64,000 bases of DNA, from the NCBI RefSeq assembly GCF_009363695.1, contig NZ_CP045403.1:2460001-2524000 (forward strand). Reading direction: 5' to 3'. Positions within the stretch are counted from its first letter, which is position 1; each line of letters opens with the position of its first letter. Origin of the DNA: Bacillus sp. THAF10 (GTDB lineage Bacteria > Bacillota > Bacilli > Bacillales > Bacillaceae_I). Shown in pieces: positions 37,602-47,961 of the stretch. A program made the translations under genes and the position numbers. Below the pieces are notes generated by a model. That model was not told the origin of the DNA. It saw only the letters and a list, made by a program, of their open reading frames with translations, and searched no databases.

Positions 37602-39173
37602 CTATAAAATCCATGTCAATACTAATGTCCATACACATACAAAGGCCAGTAAACCGAAGCTGTATTTAAGTGTCATTTTCATTAGTGCTGATTCATTTCC
37701 TGTCTGCCCTACCGCAGCAGTCGCAATGGCAATGGACTGAGGGGAGACAAGCTTGGCCATGACGCCGCCCGCTGTATTCGCGGCAACCAAAAGGGAGGAA
37801 TTGCCTCCAAGAATGTTGCCGGCCGTTGCTTGGATTGGTGCGAACAGCGTGTTGTTATTCACCACGGAACCTGTCATAAATACCCCAATCCAACCAAGAA
37901 TTGGTGATAGTAATGGAAAAATTTGACCTGTCATCGCCACCGCCTCCCCTAAAGCAGTTGTCATTCCAGCATAGGTCATAAGCTTGGCAATTCCAAGTAT
38001 TGCACAGATCATCAAAATCGGTATACTGAATTCCTTCAAGGTCTTCCCAAGGAGTTGAAAGCCTTCTTTTCCATCAATCGTCTTGGTCGTGAGAATCGTC
38101 GTCAAGGCTGCCAATAAAATGGCTGTTCCTGTAGCTCCAATTATGTCAATGCTCACCGAGATTGAGGAGCCAGGGATCACGCCACTCAAAAGGGAAAAGT
38201 GGAAGATCGCTTCCTCTGCAAACAATCCTTTAAATATCGGCAGACTCCAGATCATGATGAAGAGTGTAAGTAAGTAAAATGGAGACCAGGCTTTCACCAC
38301 TTCACCGATTGAATATGTTTCTACTTTTCTTTCATTTCCTTCAAAGAGGAAAATGTTTTTCGGCTGCCATTTTTTCAAGAATAAGGCTAGTACACCCATT
38401 GTGAGTAATGAAGGGATGATATCGGCTAATTCCGGTCCAATCGTGACCGTGATTAGCGCTTGTGTGACCGTATACGTCGAAGAAGTTACCAGAATAGCAG
38501 GTAAGATTTCCTTGATCCCCTTAATGCCGTCCATCAGCCAGATCAATAAAAAGGGAATCGTAAAATTGATGATTGGTAGAGTGAAAACTGTCAACGTTGA
38601 TACCTTCATGGAAGTTACATTCTCAAGTTCAAAAGCATCGATGATCCCGACCGGAATTCCGATTGCCCCGAACGCACCGGATGCCCCGTTGGCAATCAGA
38701 CAGAGCATGGCTGCCTCCAGGGGCTTAAAGCCAAGTGATACAAGAAGGACCGCACAAATGGCAATCGGTACACCGAAGCCGGCAGCACCTTCTAGGAATG
38801 CATTAAAGCAGAAACCGATGAGAAGGAGCTGCAGGCGTTGATCGGGTGAAATTCCGGCAATGCTTCCTCTCAGTACGTCGAATTTACCGGATTTCACCGC
38901 AATTTTGTACAGCCAAACTGCCATCACAATGATATAGCCGATCGGCCATACGCCAAGGACCGCTCCTTGTACGATGCTTCCCAGGGATTCCCCGATAGGA
39001 AGCTTAAATATGAAGAGAGCAATAAGCAACGTCACACCCAGGTTCAAAAGCGCGGCATAAATTCCTTTCATTTTAAACAACGTAAGGCTCAGGAGGAATA
39101 AAAAGATTGGGATCGCCGCCACTAAGGCTGTCATACCAAGATTATTAAACGGGTTAAAACTTTCTGCAAGCAT
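37602..39173 (-). CDS. lctP: L-lactate permease
   Basis: 523 residues with about twelve to thirteen membrane helices. LldP/LctP family: proton-coupled lactate uptake. Typical segments: LGVWPIGYIIVMAVWLYKI near 73, NAFLEGAAGFGVPIAI near 117-132, and the C-terminal VNNNTLFAPIQATAG and LVSPQSIAIATAA. AAAGGAG precedes the ATG at 39173. It follows ldh by 43 nt, one operon. Its GC content (about 60 percent in some lines near 38.6 kb) is well above that of neighbours. Confidence 0.96.
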   Translation of the reverse strand: MLAESFNPFNNLGMTALVAAIPIFLFLLSLTLFKMKGIYAALLNLGVTLLIALFIFKLPIGESLGSIVQGAVLGVWPIGYIIVMAVWLYKIAVKSGKFDVLRGSIAGISPDQRLQLLLIGFCFNAFLEGAAGFGVPIAICAVLLVSLGFKPLEAAMLCLIANGASGAFGAIGIPVGIIDAFELENVTSMKVSTLTVFTLPIINFTIPFLLIWLMDGIKGIKEILPAILVTSSTYTVTQALITVTIGPELADIIPSLLTMGVLALFLKKWQPKNIFLFEGNERKVETYSIGEVVKAWSPFYLLTLFIMIWSLPIFKGLFAEEAIFHFSLLSGVIPGSSISVSIDIIGATGTAILLAALTTILTTKTIDGKEGFQLLGKTLKEFSIPILMICAILGIAKLMTYAGMTTALGEAVAMTGQIFPLLSPILGWIGVFMTGSVVNNNTLFAPIQATAGNILGGNSSLLVAANTAGGVMAKLVSPQSIAIATAAVGQTGNESALMKMTLKYSFGLLAFVCVWTLVLTWIL

Positions 39174-39216
39174 GGTAAAAGACTCCTTTTTTGTGAAAAA
39201 TCTATGGATGTTTTAC

Positions 39217-40170
<954 letters not shown>

Positions 40171-40176
40171 TCAGAT

Positions 40177-40193
40177 TTGCGAAAAACTTCACA
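40177..40193. promoter_or_regulatory. Degenerate Rex-like site near the ldh start
   Basis: TTGCGAAAAACTTCACA has one good Rex half-site (TTCACA) and one degenerate half, 28 bp before the ldh ATG. Weak on its own, but it lies in line with two better sites upstream. Confidence 0.35.
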
Positions 40194-40208
40194 TCGATGA
40201 TAACTCAC

Positions 40209-40234
40209 TTGTATGTGAAATATTTCACATACAA
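40209..40234. promoter_or_regulatory. Rex operator 1 upstream of ldh
   Basis: A perfect 26-bp palindrome whose half is TTGTATGTGAAAT. It contains TGTGAAATATTTCACA, the Rex consensus core (TTGTGAAA-N-TTTCACAA type). Rex releases DNA when NADH rises. It lies about 60 bp before the ldh ATG, just downstream of or over the likely promoter. Confidence 0.85.
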
Positions 40235-40286
40235 TAATAAAAAAATAAAGATAAAAGCAAATTGCTCAAAAAATAAAAAATAAGTT

Positions 40287-40308
40287 GTTTGTGAAGTGTT
40301 TCACAAAC
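40287..40308. promoter_or_regulatory. Rex operator 2 upstream of ldh
   Basis: GTTTGTGAAGTGTTTCACAAAC is palindromic apart from the centre and matches the Rex consensus. It lies 53 bp farther upstream than operator 1, so paired binding or looping is possible. Confidence 0.8.
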
Positions 40309-40389
40309 TTATTATAAGCCACTTTTTTCTAATAGGCAACCTATTACAGGAAAATTTTTGATTATAATTGAAAGTTTTTTGGAAATCGC

Positions 40390-40488
40390 TTGCCTGCAAG
40401 CTTTTTAATTAACTCAGAGGGAATAATTGAAAATTATTTTGAAGGTGAAATATCTGAGGAGCAGTTGAATGAATGGTCAAATGAATGA
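40390..40488 (+). pseudogene. Relic of a thioredoxin-like (ResA/TlpA-type) gene, C-terminal end
   Basis: In one frame the plus strand reads RLPASFLINSEGII then EGEISEEQLNEWSNE and a stop. This is the cis-proline loop and C-terminal helix of ResA/TlpA-type thiol-disulfide oxidoreductases (usually PTSFLIN...G.I). No upstream part with the CxxC motif is present, and a plus-strand terminator remains at 40559. A decayed gene end. Confidence 0.6.
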
Positions 40489-40558
40489 GATGTCAATTAT
40501 ACTTTCAGATTTACAGAGAACGTTTTTAAAAGTTCTGTAGTTCTAGTACGATTATCTA

Positions 40559-40574
40559 CACCGCATTAGCGGTG
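40559..40574 (+). terminator. Small intrinsic terminator left behind the thioredoxin-like relic
   Basis: CACCGC-ATTA-GCGGTG hairpin followed by CTTTTAT on the plus strand, 70 nt past the relic's stop. Confidence 0.65.
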
Positions 40575-40701
40575 CTTTTATATTCTCCAGAATATTGACC
40601 AAATAAACGAAAAGGAAGCATTTTTAAATAAACGCCCCCGATTGTTGAAGATCGCTCTGGTACATCCACGGAGTAAAATATTCTAGATAAGCCCGTTTAG
40701 T

Positions 40702-41028
40702 TTAGGAATTTAAAAATGATTTTACCTTATCATTAAAGACATTTTCTTCAAACCATTCGTAAATTTCGTCCTCAGTTTTTTCTCTACGTTTAGCTTCATT
40801 TTCATCTTCTGTATAATTATATTCATCATCTATTCGTGCCCTCGCTTCTGAGATTTTTAATATCTTTTCAGTGAATTCTAATAATTTCTTTTTCTCTATT
40901 TCATTTTCAAAATCCATTCTTTCAAAAACAGTTGAATTTACATCATCTAATAAAGATATTCCTTTAAAAAGAAAATACATTGCAGCATAAAGTTTTCGTT
41001 CTTCTAATTCTATAAATTTTATTACCAT
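40702..41028 (-). CDS. Hypothetical protein
   Basis: 108 residues, strongly acidic and helical (DDVNSTVFERMDFENEIE, EDENEAKRREKTEDEIYEW). No signal, no membrane helix, no family recognised. GAGGTGAG precedes the ATG. Lies in an accessory stretch between the ldh promoter region and fosB. Confidence 0.6.
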   Translation of the reverse strand: MVIKFIELEERKLYAAMYFLFKGISLLDDVNSTVFERMDFENEIEKKKLLEFTEKILKISEARARIDDEYNYTEDENEAKRREKTEDEIYEWFEENVFNDKVKSFLNS

Positions 41029-41158
41029 AAGTGCTCACCTCGTTACAATTTTTCAAGCTGATCGATTAACTACCAAATTTTTTATAAAAGTAAGAGTGAC
41101 GACTTACCTAACAATCGCTCCAGATTATTGATTAAAAAAAACCTATAAAAATTCAACT

Positions 41159-41608
41159 CTAATAATTTTCAATTGTTGTAACACCATACTCAGTAACTAA
41201 TATCCGATGCGATAATTCTTCCAGCCAATTTTTTTCATTAAGTTTCATTATTCCATACTCATATTGATATGTACGGCTTCCAATATTGATTTTAATGTGC
41301 TTTGGATTTTCTAAGACATTTCGAATGGATTCCTGATACCATTGTTGTACAGGGATTCTATATAATTCAAGAACATCTCCTACCTCCATATACTTATCTA
41401 TATAAGTCCAGAAGTCCTTGTTGCCCAATCCCCTTGCTTCATATAAATATGGCAACGTTAAAATTTCTTGAACTATTTTAGTCCAATATGAATCTAAATC
41501 AAGAACAAAGAAGCTCAATCCATTTTCAAAAAAACCGCCATTATTTTCTTCAATTTCCTTTGGAATATTAAAGGGCTTTGTTGAGGCTAAAAACTGAATT
41601 TCAGACAA
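41159..41608 (-). CDS. Hypothetical protein, possibly immunity-type
   Basis: 149 residues, TTG start with GGAAGTGG upstream. Soluble. Contains NNGGFFENGLSFFVLDLDSYW and LYRIPVQQWYQESIRNVL; the size and aromatic, acidic make-up are like immunity proteins of polymorphic toxin systems, but no family is recognised and no toxin is nearby. Confidence 0.55.
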   Translation of the reverse strand: MSEIQFLASTKPFNIPKEIEENNGGFFENGLSFFVLDLDSYWTKIVQEILTLPYLYEARGLGNKDFWTYIDKYMEVGDVLELYRIPVQQWYQESIRNVLENPKHIKINIGSRTYQYEYGIMKLNEKNWLEELSHRILVTEYGVTTIENY

Positions 41609-41743
41609 AGTACCACTTCCTTTTTAACAACAATTATTTCCTCGCTATTCAGTTATACTGCACGTTCGATTATAACTACTTTCACAAAAATACTTCATAA
41701 ACGAGAGCTATTAACATAACTACTATTTAGGACAGTTTTTCCT

Positions 41744-41869
41744 TCACAATAACCATTGATAATTGTAAGTTAATACTCCAAAAATTGCCCCAAACGCTAA
41801 ATCAAAAGCTGAACCAAACACTATCCCAGTAACTTCTGACTTCTTTTGATTTTTGTTACTCTCATCAAT
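41744..41869 (-). CDS. Possible small glycine-zipper membrane protein without a normal start codon
   Basis: 41 codons reading NKNQKKSEVTG followed by the hydrophobic GIVFGSAFDLAFGAIFGVL with glycines spaced like a glycine zipper. The composition is convincingly that of a small membrane protein, but the only plausible start is an ATT at 41867-41869 behind GAGG, or the true ATG has been lost. It may be a live gene with a rare start or a recent pseudogene. Confidence 0.4.
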   Translation of the reverse strand: MDESNKNQKKSEVTGIVFGSAFDLAFGAIFGVLTYNYQWLL

Positions 41870-41911
41870 TAACGTTCCTCACAATTTAACAAGATTTCAC
41901 AAACTAATATG

Positions 41912-42331
41912 TCAATCAAAAATCTCTATATGCCTTTTCTGCCTGTAGTAGTCCAGTCTATCCTGCAGGGTCCCAGTATGAAACTCGAATTTATGGCCAT
42001 CGGGATCGGTAAAATAGATAGACTGCTTGTCTCTCTCATCTCTTGGCCGGCCGTTTAAAAGATTTACTCGACAGGATAGCAAGTGTTCATACATCCCTTT
42101 GAAATCGGACTCGTCTATACTAAATGCGATATGAGTGTAGGATTCATGGATCTCTTTTCTAGGAATCTCTTTTTCTTCATTTAGTGCTAGCCACATTCCA
42201 TTTAGGTCAAAGTATGCAGTAGTTTTTCCTTTCACAAGAAGCTTTGCACCGAACACCTTTTGATAGAAAGCGATAGAGGTTTCAAGATTCGAGACAGAGA
42301 ATAACAAATGGTTTATCCCCTTTATTTGCAT
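41912..42331 (-). CDS. fosB: Metallothiol transferase FosB (fosfomycin resistance)
   Basis: 139 residues, full length. A vicinal-oxygen-chelate enzyme that opens fosfomycin with bacillithiol, using a divalent metal. Metal ligands visible: His in INHLLFSV near residue 7, His in SYTHIAFS near 66, Glu in [16 protein letters not shown] near 115. The close match of the C-terminal part to FosB is strong. Start overlaps the end of the upstream GNAT gene by ten bases, so they are cotranscribed. Confidence 0.93.
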   Translation of the reverse strand: MQIKGINHLLFSVSNLETSIAFYQKVFGAKLLVKGKTTAYFDLNGMWLALNEEKEIPRKEIHESYTHIAFSIDESDFKGMYEHLLSCRVNLLNGRPRDERDKQSIYFTDPDGHKFEFHTGTLQDRLDYYRQKRHIEIFD

Positions 42332-42810
42332 TGTTCCTCCTCCGTTTTCACCATGGTGATAAATTCAACCGTACCTTTATGAAATGTATCCTTCTTCTTA
42401 AAGCCTAATTCCTCATATAAGTGGGTAGCTCTTTTATTAAATGAAGCGACCGTTAATCTTAATGGAGAACCAAGCTCAATTTTCTGTACCTGGTCCAATA
42501 CATGTTGACAAAACAAAACTCCATGTCCTTTTCCAACGAGTTTCGGATTCATTCCAAGTCCGATATCTGTGGCTACTTCCTTATAGATTCCAAGTGGATG
42601 CCCAGCCGGTACCCTTGCAGCTTCCCCTATGCAGAAAAAACCTATTATTTCATCCTCTTCATTTAAAAAACATCGATAATTCCCGTTCATCATCTCAAAA
42701 ATATTCTCTTCCGTCACATCATTATTATAAAAATCGTATGGTATTTCATATTTCCACATCAATATGTTTTCAGCGTGTTCTTTCGTCATTTCCTTAAAAA
42801 TAAGCTTCAC
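42322..42810 (-). CDS. GNAT-family N-acetyltransferase
   Basis: 162 residues from the GTG at 42810 (AGTGGTGAT upstream; a GTG at 42822 is possible). Typical GNAT: strand [34 protein letters not shown] (acetyl-CoA loop near 95-110), [17 protein letters not shown] near 130-146. Likely acetylates a small molecule. In a tail-to-head run of genes with fosB, the kinase-like gene and a second GNAT. Confidence 0.85.
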   Translation of the reverse strand: MKLIFKEMTKEHAENILMWKYEIPYDFYNNDVTEENIFEMMNGNYRCFLNEEDEIIGFFCIGEAARVPAGHPLGIYKEVATDIGLGMNPKLVGKGHGVLFCQHVLDQVQKIELGSPLRLTVASFNKRATHLYEELGFKKKDTFHKGTVEFITMVKTEEEQCK

Positions 42811-42823
42811 TTTTATCACCACT

Positions 42824-43444
42824 TTAGTTGATTATGTAATCCGCATGTTTCAACGGTTTTTCTGTTCGAAGGTAAAATTCTTCTCCTGGCCAATAGCGTC
42901 TATTGTATTTATCTAATCTTGCTTGGTAATCGCCTATATAAGAATCTCTTTCTAAGACTCTTTGATACCTTACTTGTCTTGGAATATCCAAATAAATAGT
43001 ACAATCATAGAACTCTCTCCACTCTTTTCTTTGCAGGAAAACACCTTCAATAATTACCAGACTTTTGGGAGAGATGGACCTTTTGATTGGTTTAATGCTG
43101 TCTGTAGCAGATTCATAATACGGGAGGGTCACTGTGTTGCTTTGAGTGTATAATGGCTCAAATAATTGTTTAGTAAGCTGACCTACATCCCACTGCAAAA
43201 AGTAATACTCATACCATTCCTCTTTACCGGTTTGGTACCTGTTCCTTCTTGGTACAATATAGTCATCGATATGCAAAACAAAAGTGTTCATTCCTTTATT
43301 TTGAAGTGCTTGGATAAGTGTTTTAGAAAAAGTTGTTTTTCCAGCCCCACTTAATCCGTCGATTGCCACAATATATGGGCTTCCGCTAGTTTGGTTAGCA
43401 AAATATCTTTCTGACAGTATCTCTTTTATTTGAAATTCTCCCAT
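42824..43444 (-). CDS. Uridine-kinase-like P-loop protein
   Basis: 206 residues. Walker A motif DGLSGAGKTTFSK near residues 29-41 and a following HIDDYIVPRRNRY that matches uridine-kinase/phosphoribulokinase-like enzymes (the D after the strand), with LVIIEGVFLQRKEW as Walker B-like strand near 130. It probably phosphorylates a small metabolite. The ATG directly follows the stop of the upstream GNAT gene (TGAATG). Confidence 0.8.
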   Translation of the reverse strand: MGEFQIKEILSERYFANQTSGSPYIVAIDGLSGAGKTTFSKTLIQALQNKGMNTFVLHIDDYIVPRRNRYQTGKEEWYEYYFLQWDVGQLTKQLFEPLYTQSNTVTLPYYESATDSIKPIKRSISPKSLVIIEGVFLQRKEWREFYDCTIYLDIPRQVRYQRVLERDSYIGDYQARLDKYNRRYWPGEEFYLRTEKPLKHADYIIN

Positions 43445-44014
43445 TCAAAGTCCTCTTCTACTATAATATTCTTGTAACAACCCATAAACATCACAATCCT
43501 TATACTCACCCTTATAGTTACGAATCATATGTTTAATGGTTCCCTCTTTTTCCATTCCTGCTTTTCGCATAATTCTCCCTGATGCAGGATTGTCCGTATT
43601 ATGTGCAGCGGATATTTTGTGAACATTCATTTCTATAAACCCAAATTTCATTACTGCCTTTAACGCCTCTGTCCCATAGCCCTGATTCCACCAGCTGGGA
43701 CCAATCGAGTACCCGACCTCACAGTTTCCAGTATCCTCTTCAAAGTCATAGAGGTCAATTTCCCCGATAAGCTCTCCACTTACTTTTAGCTCGATCGCCC
43801 AATAGCAAAAAGAAGTAGTTTCATAACTTTTAACAATCTTTGCTATTCTATTTTCTGTTTCTGTCCATTTCTTATGTGGCGCACTCACTCTGTTGTCTGC
43901 TACCCTGGTATCTGATAGCCAGTGATGAAAGGCCGCCCCTGTATCGGATAGAGTAAACTTTCTCAATAGCAATCGTTCTGTTTCTATGTCAGGTGATCCT
44001 TTAAATGTTAGCAT
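43445..44014 (-). CDS. GNAT-family N-acetyltransferase, RimJ/RimL type
   Basis: 189 residues. Starts with IETERLLLRKFTLSDT, the RimJ/RimL-type opening, then GEIDLYDFEEDTGNCEVGY, GPSWWNQGYGTEALKAVM (acetyl-CoA loop) and HNTDNPASGRIMRKAGM. Substrate not known; relatives acetylate ribosomal proteins or small amines. First gene of the group running down to fosB. Confidence 0.88.
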   Translation of the reverse strand: MLTFKGSPDIETERLLLRKFTLSDTGAAFHHWLSDTRVADNRVSAPHKKWTETENRIAKIVKSYETTSFCYWAIELKVSGELIGEIDLYDFEEDTGNCEVGYSIGPSWWNQGYGTEALKAVMKFGFIEMNVHKISAAHNTDNPASGRIMRKAGMEKEGTIKHMIRNYKGEYKDCDVYGLLQEYYSRRGL

Positions 44015-44029
44015 GGTGTGTCCTTTCCG

Positions 44030-47000
44030 TTAGTCAAACCTAATCATAAAACCAGGTCCTGTATGATTATTTCTAAATAGAAAATTAAAGTTTTCTATAG
44101 ACTCTGGTACTGAATATTCTAGTACTGCGCGGATTTTCCCATCTTTATTTCCCCATAAGAGCTCTTTCTCATCCCAACCTTTTGCTTCTAATACTGTTAC
44201 TTCGACTGGCCAATATTTTTCTCCTTCAGCTATAATCAAAAAGTCTCTTTTTAATGTCATTGCATATAAGGTATGTTCTTCTAAAATCTCAAACGAAAAC
44301 TCAATGGCAATATTTTTCATTCCCGCATCATTAGGACGTTGGCTCTCTACTTCTAAAGCAGAATAATCCAAGACCTTTTTCATGGTAGTGTCTAAGGAGG
44401 ATTGTGATGAATGAAAATCCAATGAGTATTCTATTTGGTCTTCATTGGCGTCTTCAGTTTCATACGTTTTTTCATGAACATCTTTTACAGATTCTTTCTT
44501 TATAATAGTTCCGGAAGTTGGACTATAAGACGTGCTAATTTCTTCGCTACTACTAGCAACCTCCATATTTGGGATGATCCTTATCATAATAAACACGAAT
44601 GTGAGAAAGAAGATAGTTGAGGTTAAAATTAAGGTCCATTTCAAACGTTTTTCAACCATTTTTCGATGCGAAATGCTTCCGTGCATCCCTTGATTAGGTA
44701 CAATGTTTACTGCTTTTTCCGCTGGCAGAATCGTTCCCATCAAACCTATAGTTATCGGAATTATTCCTGTTGCTAAAATGATGCTGAAGCTTTCGGACGG
44801 AAGCTCTCCGTAAAAAATAATGATTAATCCAATTGATAAAGAAAGTCCCAAGCATGCCGCAAATATGCCACTGAATAGACCCTCCGCTAATATAAGTTTT
44901 CGTATACTCCACCTTCGCCAGCCTAGCGCTTGTAATAACGAAATTTCTTCTTGTCTTTCCGATACATTTTGCCACATAATTTCAGACGTTGTTAGAATGG
45001 CAATGATTAATGCAATAATGATTGCTGTGTAATGCATAGGTCCAATTTCCAAAGCAACATATTCACCAAGTATGGAAGTGTACATGATTCCTCTTAGTCT
45101 AAAAGTGATATATAGAAAAAATGCTAAGAGTGCTGTGGGTAAACTAATGGAAATTACAGACAAAATACTCCGCTTCCACTTTCCTACAAAATGATTGAAG
45201 GCCATTCCGTATATTCCCTTTGCTTGGACTAAGCGTTTACTTACAATAGATATTTCCCCTTGACGCATCGCTTCGTAGGGCGATATTTCTTGAATAAGTA
45301 CTATAGGAATGATTGCACCTAGCAAATAGACAAGGAGCCCGAATATTCCTGTAAAAACAAACCTGTTAAGGTTAATCACAGAGTCGCTCGACAAATAAAT
45401 GATGCCCATCATCATCCAGGAAGTGAATGCAACAAACGCTCCAATAATACTAGATTCAGAAAGCAGTAACCATCGTAACTGACTTGGCCTCCAGCCAATG
45501 GCAAGTAATACAGCAAATTCTTTTCTTCTCGCAAGAAGGTGGACAATCCCAGATGACCATACATACACAACCGCTACTGCAATAACACTAGCAAGAATGC
45601 CAACATAACCTATCTTGGTTTCTCTGAATATTGAAATGGAGGAGCCAATATTCACCCATGGTTGTTGAATCCAACCAATATCTTCTTTTCCATTTAGTCC
45701 TGGAATGAAGGTTAAGGCTAGCTGAGGAGAAGAACCCATGGTTATATCTGTTTTAAGACCTGTTTTTAATTCAATTTCCGCCGCTATATGTTCTAAAATT
45801 TGTTGACTATCTTCACTTAAATCATTAACACCAGCCACTTTGACACGAATGGAAGAGATTGGCTTGTCTCCAAGTAACTTTTCCGCCGCCTCTATTGTCG
45901 TCAACATCCCAGGTGGGTTCGTTAAAAAGCTATAGGGATCATCATTTGGCTTTAGCTGTGTTGGTGGATTTACTGGCATTCCATCTGAGTCCATTACAAA
46001 CTCAGCTGTAGCAGGGCGATACGTTTCCATCGGTAACTCGTTTGTTGGGTCCTTGGAAATAGAAAGTTTGCTCGCATTGTAAAAACCAATCCAATTTGGC
46101 TTGATTTTTGGCAAATCAAGAAAGTTTTCCGCCATTACTTGGGGATTGCGATATGTCTCTAGATTTTTATAAACGCCAACTTGCTCTTCCCCATTTTTTA
46201 TTGGTGTTACCTGATAAGCATATGGCCATCTGTCGCTAGAAGGACTTGCAATTTCTTGATACTCTATGGAAGTTGGCTTAAAAACAATGCCAGAGAGTGT
46301 GTTTACTTTATTGCTTTCCTCAAAAACCTTTCCTGTATTCCAATCTACACCTGTCATATTTCGAACAAATTCATGAAAAGCTTCTTCACCACTAACTGTG
46401 AAGGAGTGTTCTGCTTGTCCTGTCAATGAATCTAGGTATTTAACCCCTCCATTTGTTTTCACATCTTCCATTACTTCATCTGCATTTTCTCTTGTGATGG
46501 CGATATCTATTCGCTCAAACGTTATTTTCTCCATTTTATCGACAAAGGCTTGGCGATTTACGATAATAGGAAATTCATGATATTCCCCACTTTGATGGAA
46601 CGCATATTTATCTGTACTTTTAAAGTATCTGCTTTTGCCTAAATCAATAATTGCATGATCTAATCCAACTAATTTCGCTTCTTGTTCCGGATCGATACCA
46701 GCTAATAACGTATGGGAATAGACAGTTAAATCCTGATATGGTGCCGCTACGCCATATTCTGGCCCTTTGTTATGTATATCCCAAACATTCACAGGAAAAT
46801 AGTAGTTATGTAGAGAGGTTTCTTTTTCTAATCCATTATCAATGGTGGTAATAGTTGACCTTCGATAAATACCATCTTCATTCAGTTCTACTTTTCCGAA
46901 ATTCACCTGATAATCTGCATAACCAATCATCGCAATGGGAGCAGCCACTTCAATTCCTTCCATGCCCTTGATTGTTTCATATTGCTCTAAGCTAATGCCT

Positions 47001-47254
47001 CCACTTAGTCCACTTAAGTAATTGGGTTCCAGCAATTTTTTCTCTTCTGTCAAACTTTCTGTCCCTTGAGGCCGCACGACAATATCATAGGAAGCAGTCC
47101 AACGTTGTTGCAACGTTTCTACGACAGTCCCTTTATTCGTGTCGGATAATCCAATAAGGTACGTAAGACCCGCACTAATAATAAAAGCCCCAAGTATTAA
47201 TAGTAGGAACCTCTCTTTTCGGCGCCACCAGTTTTGCCAAATAAAGCGAATCAT
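44030..47254 (-). CDS. Giant FtsX-type ABC transporter permease
   Basis: 1074 residues. Membrane helix 1 is at about residues 15-36, followed by a very large extracytoplasmic region (40-540), then a first FtsX core of three to four helices (about 550-680), a second core (about 715-875), a helix near 895-915 and a C-terminal extracytoplasmic tail of about 150 residues. The sequences RRKEFAVLLAIGWRPSQLR and ERQEEISLLQALGWRRWS are the two coupling-helix motifs that contact the ATPase. The fused two-core layout is of the MacB/LolC-type mechanotransmission kind. Its ATG overlaps the stop of the ATPase gene by four bases. Confidence 0.88.
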   Translation of the reverse strand: MIRFIWQNWWRRKERFLLLILGAFIISAGLTYLIGLSDTNKGTVVETLQQRWTASYDIVVRPQGTESLTEEKKLLEPNYLSGLSGGISLEQYETIKGMEGIEVAAPIAMIGYADYQVNFGKVELNEDGIYRRSTITTIDNGLEKETSLHNYYFPVNVWDIHNKGPEYGVAAPYQDLTVYSHTLLAGIDPEQEAKLVGLDHAIIDLGKSRYFKSTDKYAFHQSGEYHEFPIIVNRQAFVDKMEKITFERIDIAITRENADEVMEDVKTNGGVKYLDSLTGQAEHSFTVSGEEAFHEFVRNMTGVDWNTGKVFEESNKVNTLSGIVFKPTSIEYQEIASPSSDRWPYAYQVTPIKNGEEQVGVYKNLETYRNPQVMAENFLDLPKIKPNWIGFYNASKLSISKDPTNELPMETYRPATAEFVMDSDGMPVNPPTQLKPNDDPYSFLTNPPGMLTTIEAAEKLLGDKPISSIRVKVAGVNDLSEDSQQILEHIAAEIELKTGLKTDITMGSSPQLALTFIPGLNGKEDIGWIQQPWVNIGSSISIFRETKIGYVGILASVIAVAVVYVWSSGIVHLLARRKEFAVLLAIGWRPSQLRWLLLSESSIIGAFVAFTSWMMMGIIYLSSDSVINLNRFVFTGIFGLLVYLLGAIIPIVLIQEISPYEAMRQGEISIVSKRLVQAKGIYGMAFNHFVGKWKRSILSVISISLPTALLAFFLYITFRLRGIMYTSILGEYVALEIGPMHYTAIIIALIIAILTTSEIMWQNVSERQEEISLLQALGWRRWSIRKLILAEGLFSGIFAACLGLSLSIGLIIIFYGELPSESFSIILATGIIPITIGLMGTILPAEKAVNIVPNQGMHGSISHRKMVEKRLKWTLILTSTIFFLTFVFIMIRIIPNMEVASSSEEISTSYSPTSGTIIKKESVKDVHEKTYETEDANEDQIEYSLDFHSSQSSLDTTMKKVLDYSALEVESQRPNDAGMKNIAIEFSFEILEEHTLYAMTLKRDFLIIAEGEKYWPVEVTVLEAKGWDEKELLWGNKDGKIRAVLEYSVPESIENFNFLFRNNHTGPGFMIRFD

Positions 47255-47943
47255 AAAGGTAAACCTACCTTGTCAGAGATAACTTCACCATCTTTCATGG
47301 TTATGATTCGATTTGCTTTTGTAGCTAAGATAGGATCGTGCGTGACAAATAGCACACCGCAGCTTTCCTCCTTATGTAATGCTTTTAATAAATTAAAAAT
47401 ATTCTCTCCAGTTTCCGAATCTAGATTGCCGGTTGGTTCATCCGCAAGTAACCAGCTCGGTTTATGAACAATAGCTCGAGCAATTGCTACACGTTGCTGT
47501 TGTCCGCCTGATAATTGTGAAGGTAGGGAATGAAGTTTGTCTTTTAAGCCTACTTGATCTAAAACTTCTTTAGCACGTTGAACTTTATTGTATGGGACTT
47601 TTCTTGCAAACATTGGAGTGAGAACATTTTCTAAGGAGGTTAAAGTAGGAAGGAGTTGAAATTGCTGAAATATAAAACCGATTTCTTGAAAGCGCAAGTC
47701 TGCTATGTGATTTTTTCTTTTTGCATAGATGTTCTCTTTATCGTAAGAGATGGTGCCTGATGTCGGTCTATCTAGTGTGCCTATTAAACTTAGAAGTGTA
47801 GATTTCCCTGAACCCGATGGCCCGATTATGGCCGTAAATTCTCCCTTCTCAAGTATTAAGTTTGTTCTTTGTAAAGCTAACGTCTTTGTTCCATCTCCTT
47901 TAAATGACTTTTCAATGTCTTTACAGATTATCTTCTTTATCAT
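47251..47943 (-). CDS. ABC transporter ATP-binding protein, LolD/MacB type
   Basis: 230 residues. Walker A GPSGSGKST near 41-49, the signature LSGGQQQR near 142, Walker B LLADEPTGNLD near 160-170, then the switch histidine in FVTHD. It powers the giant permease encoded next, with which it overlaps. GGGGGGAG precedes the ATG. Third gene of the ECF operon. Confidence 0.95.
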   Translation of the reverse strand: MIKKIICKDIEKSFKGDGTKTLALQRTNLILEKGEFTAIIGPSGSGKSTLLSLIGTLDRPTSGTISYDKENIYAKRKNHIADLRFQEIGFIFQQFQLLPTLTSLENVLTPMFARKVPYNKVQRAKEVLDQVGLKDKLHSLPSQLSGGQQQRVAIARAIVHKPSWLLADEPTGNLDSETGENIFNLLKALHKEESCGVLFVTHDPILATKANRIITMKDGEVISDKVGLPL

Positions 47944-47961
47944 AATTTTCTCCCCCCCATT

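Noticed and set aside
38353..38841. 162-codon frame opposite lctP and a 152-codon frame opposite dinB (52873-53331)
   Set aside because: Shadows of strongly supported genes; no start signals.
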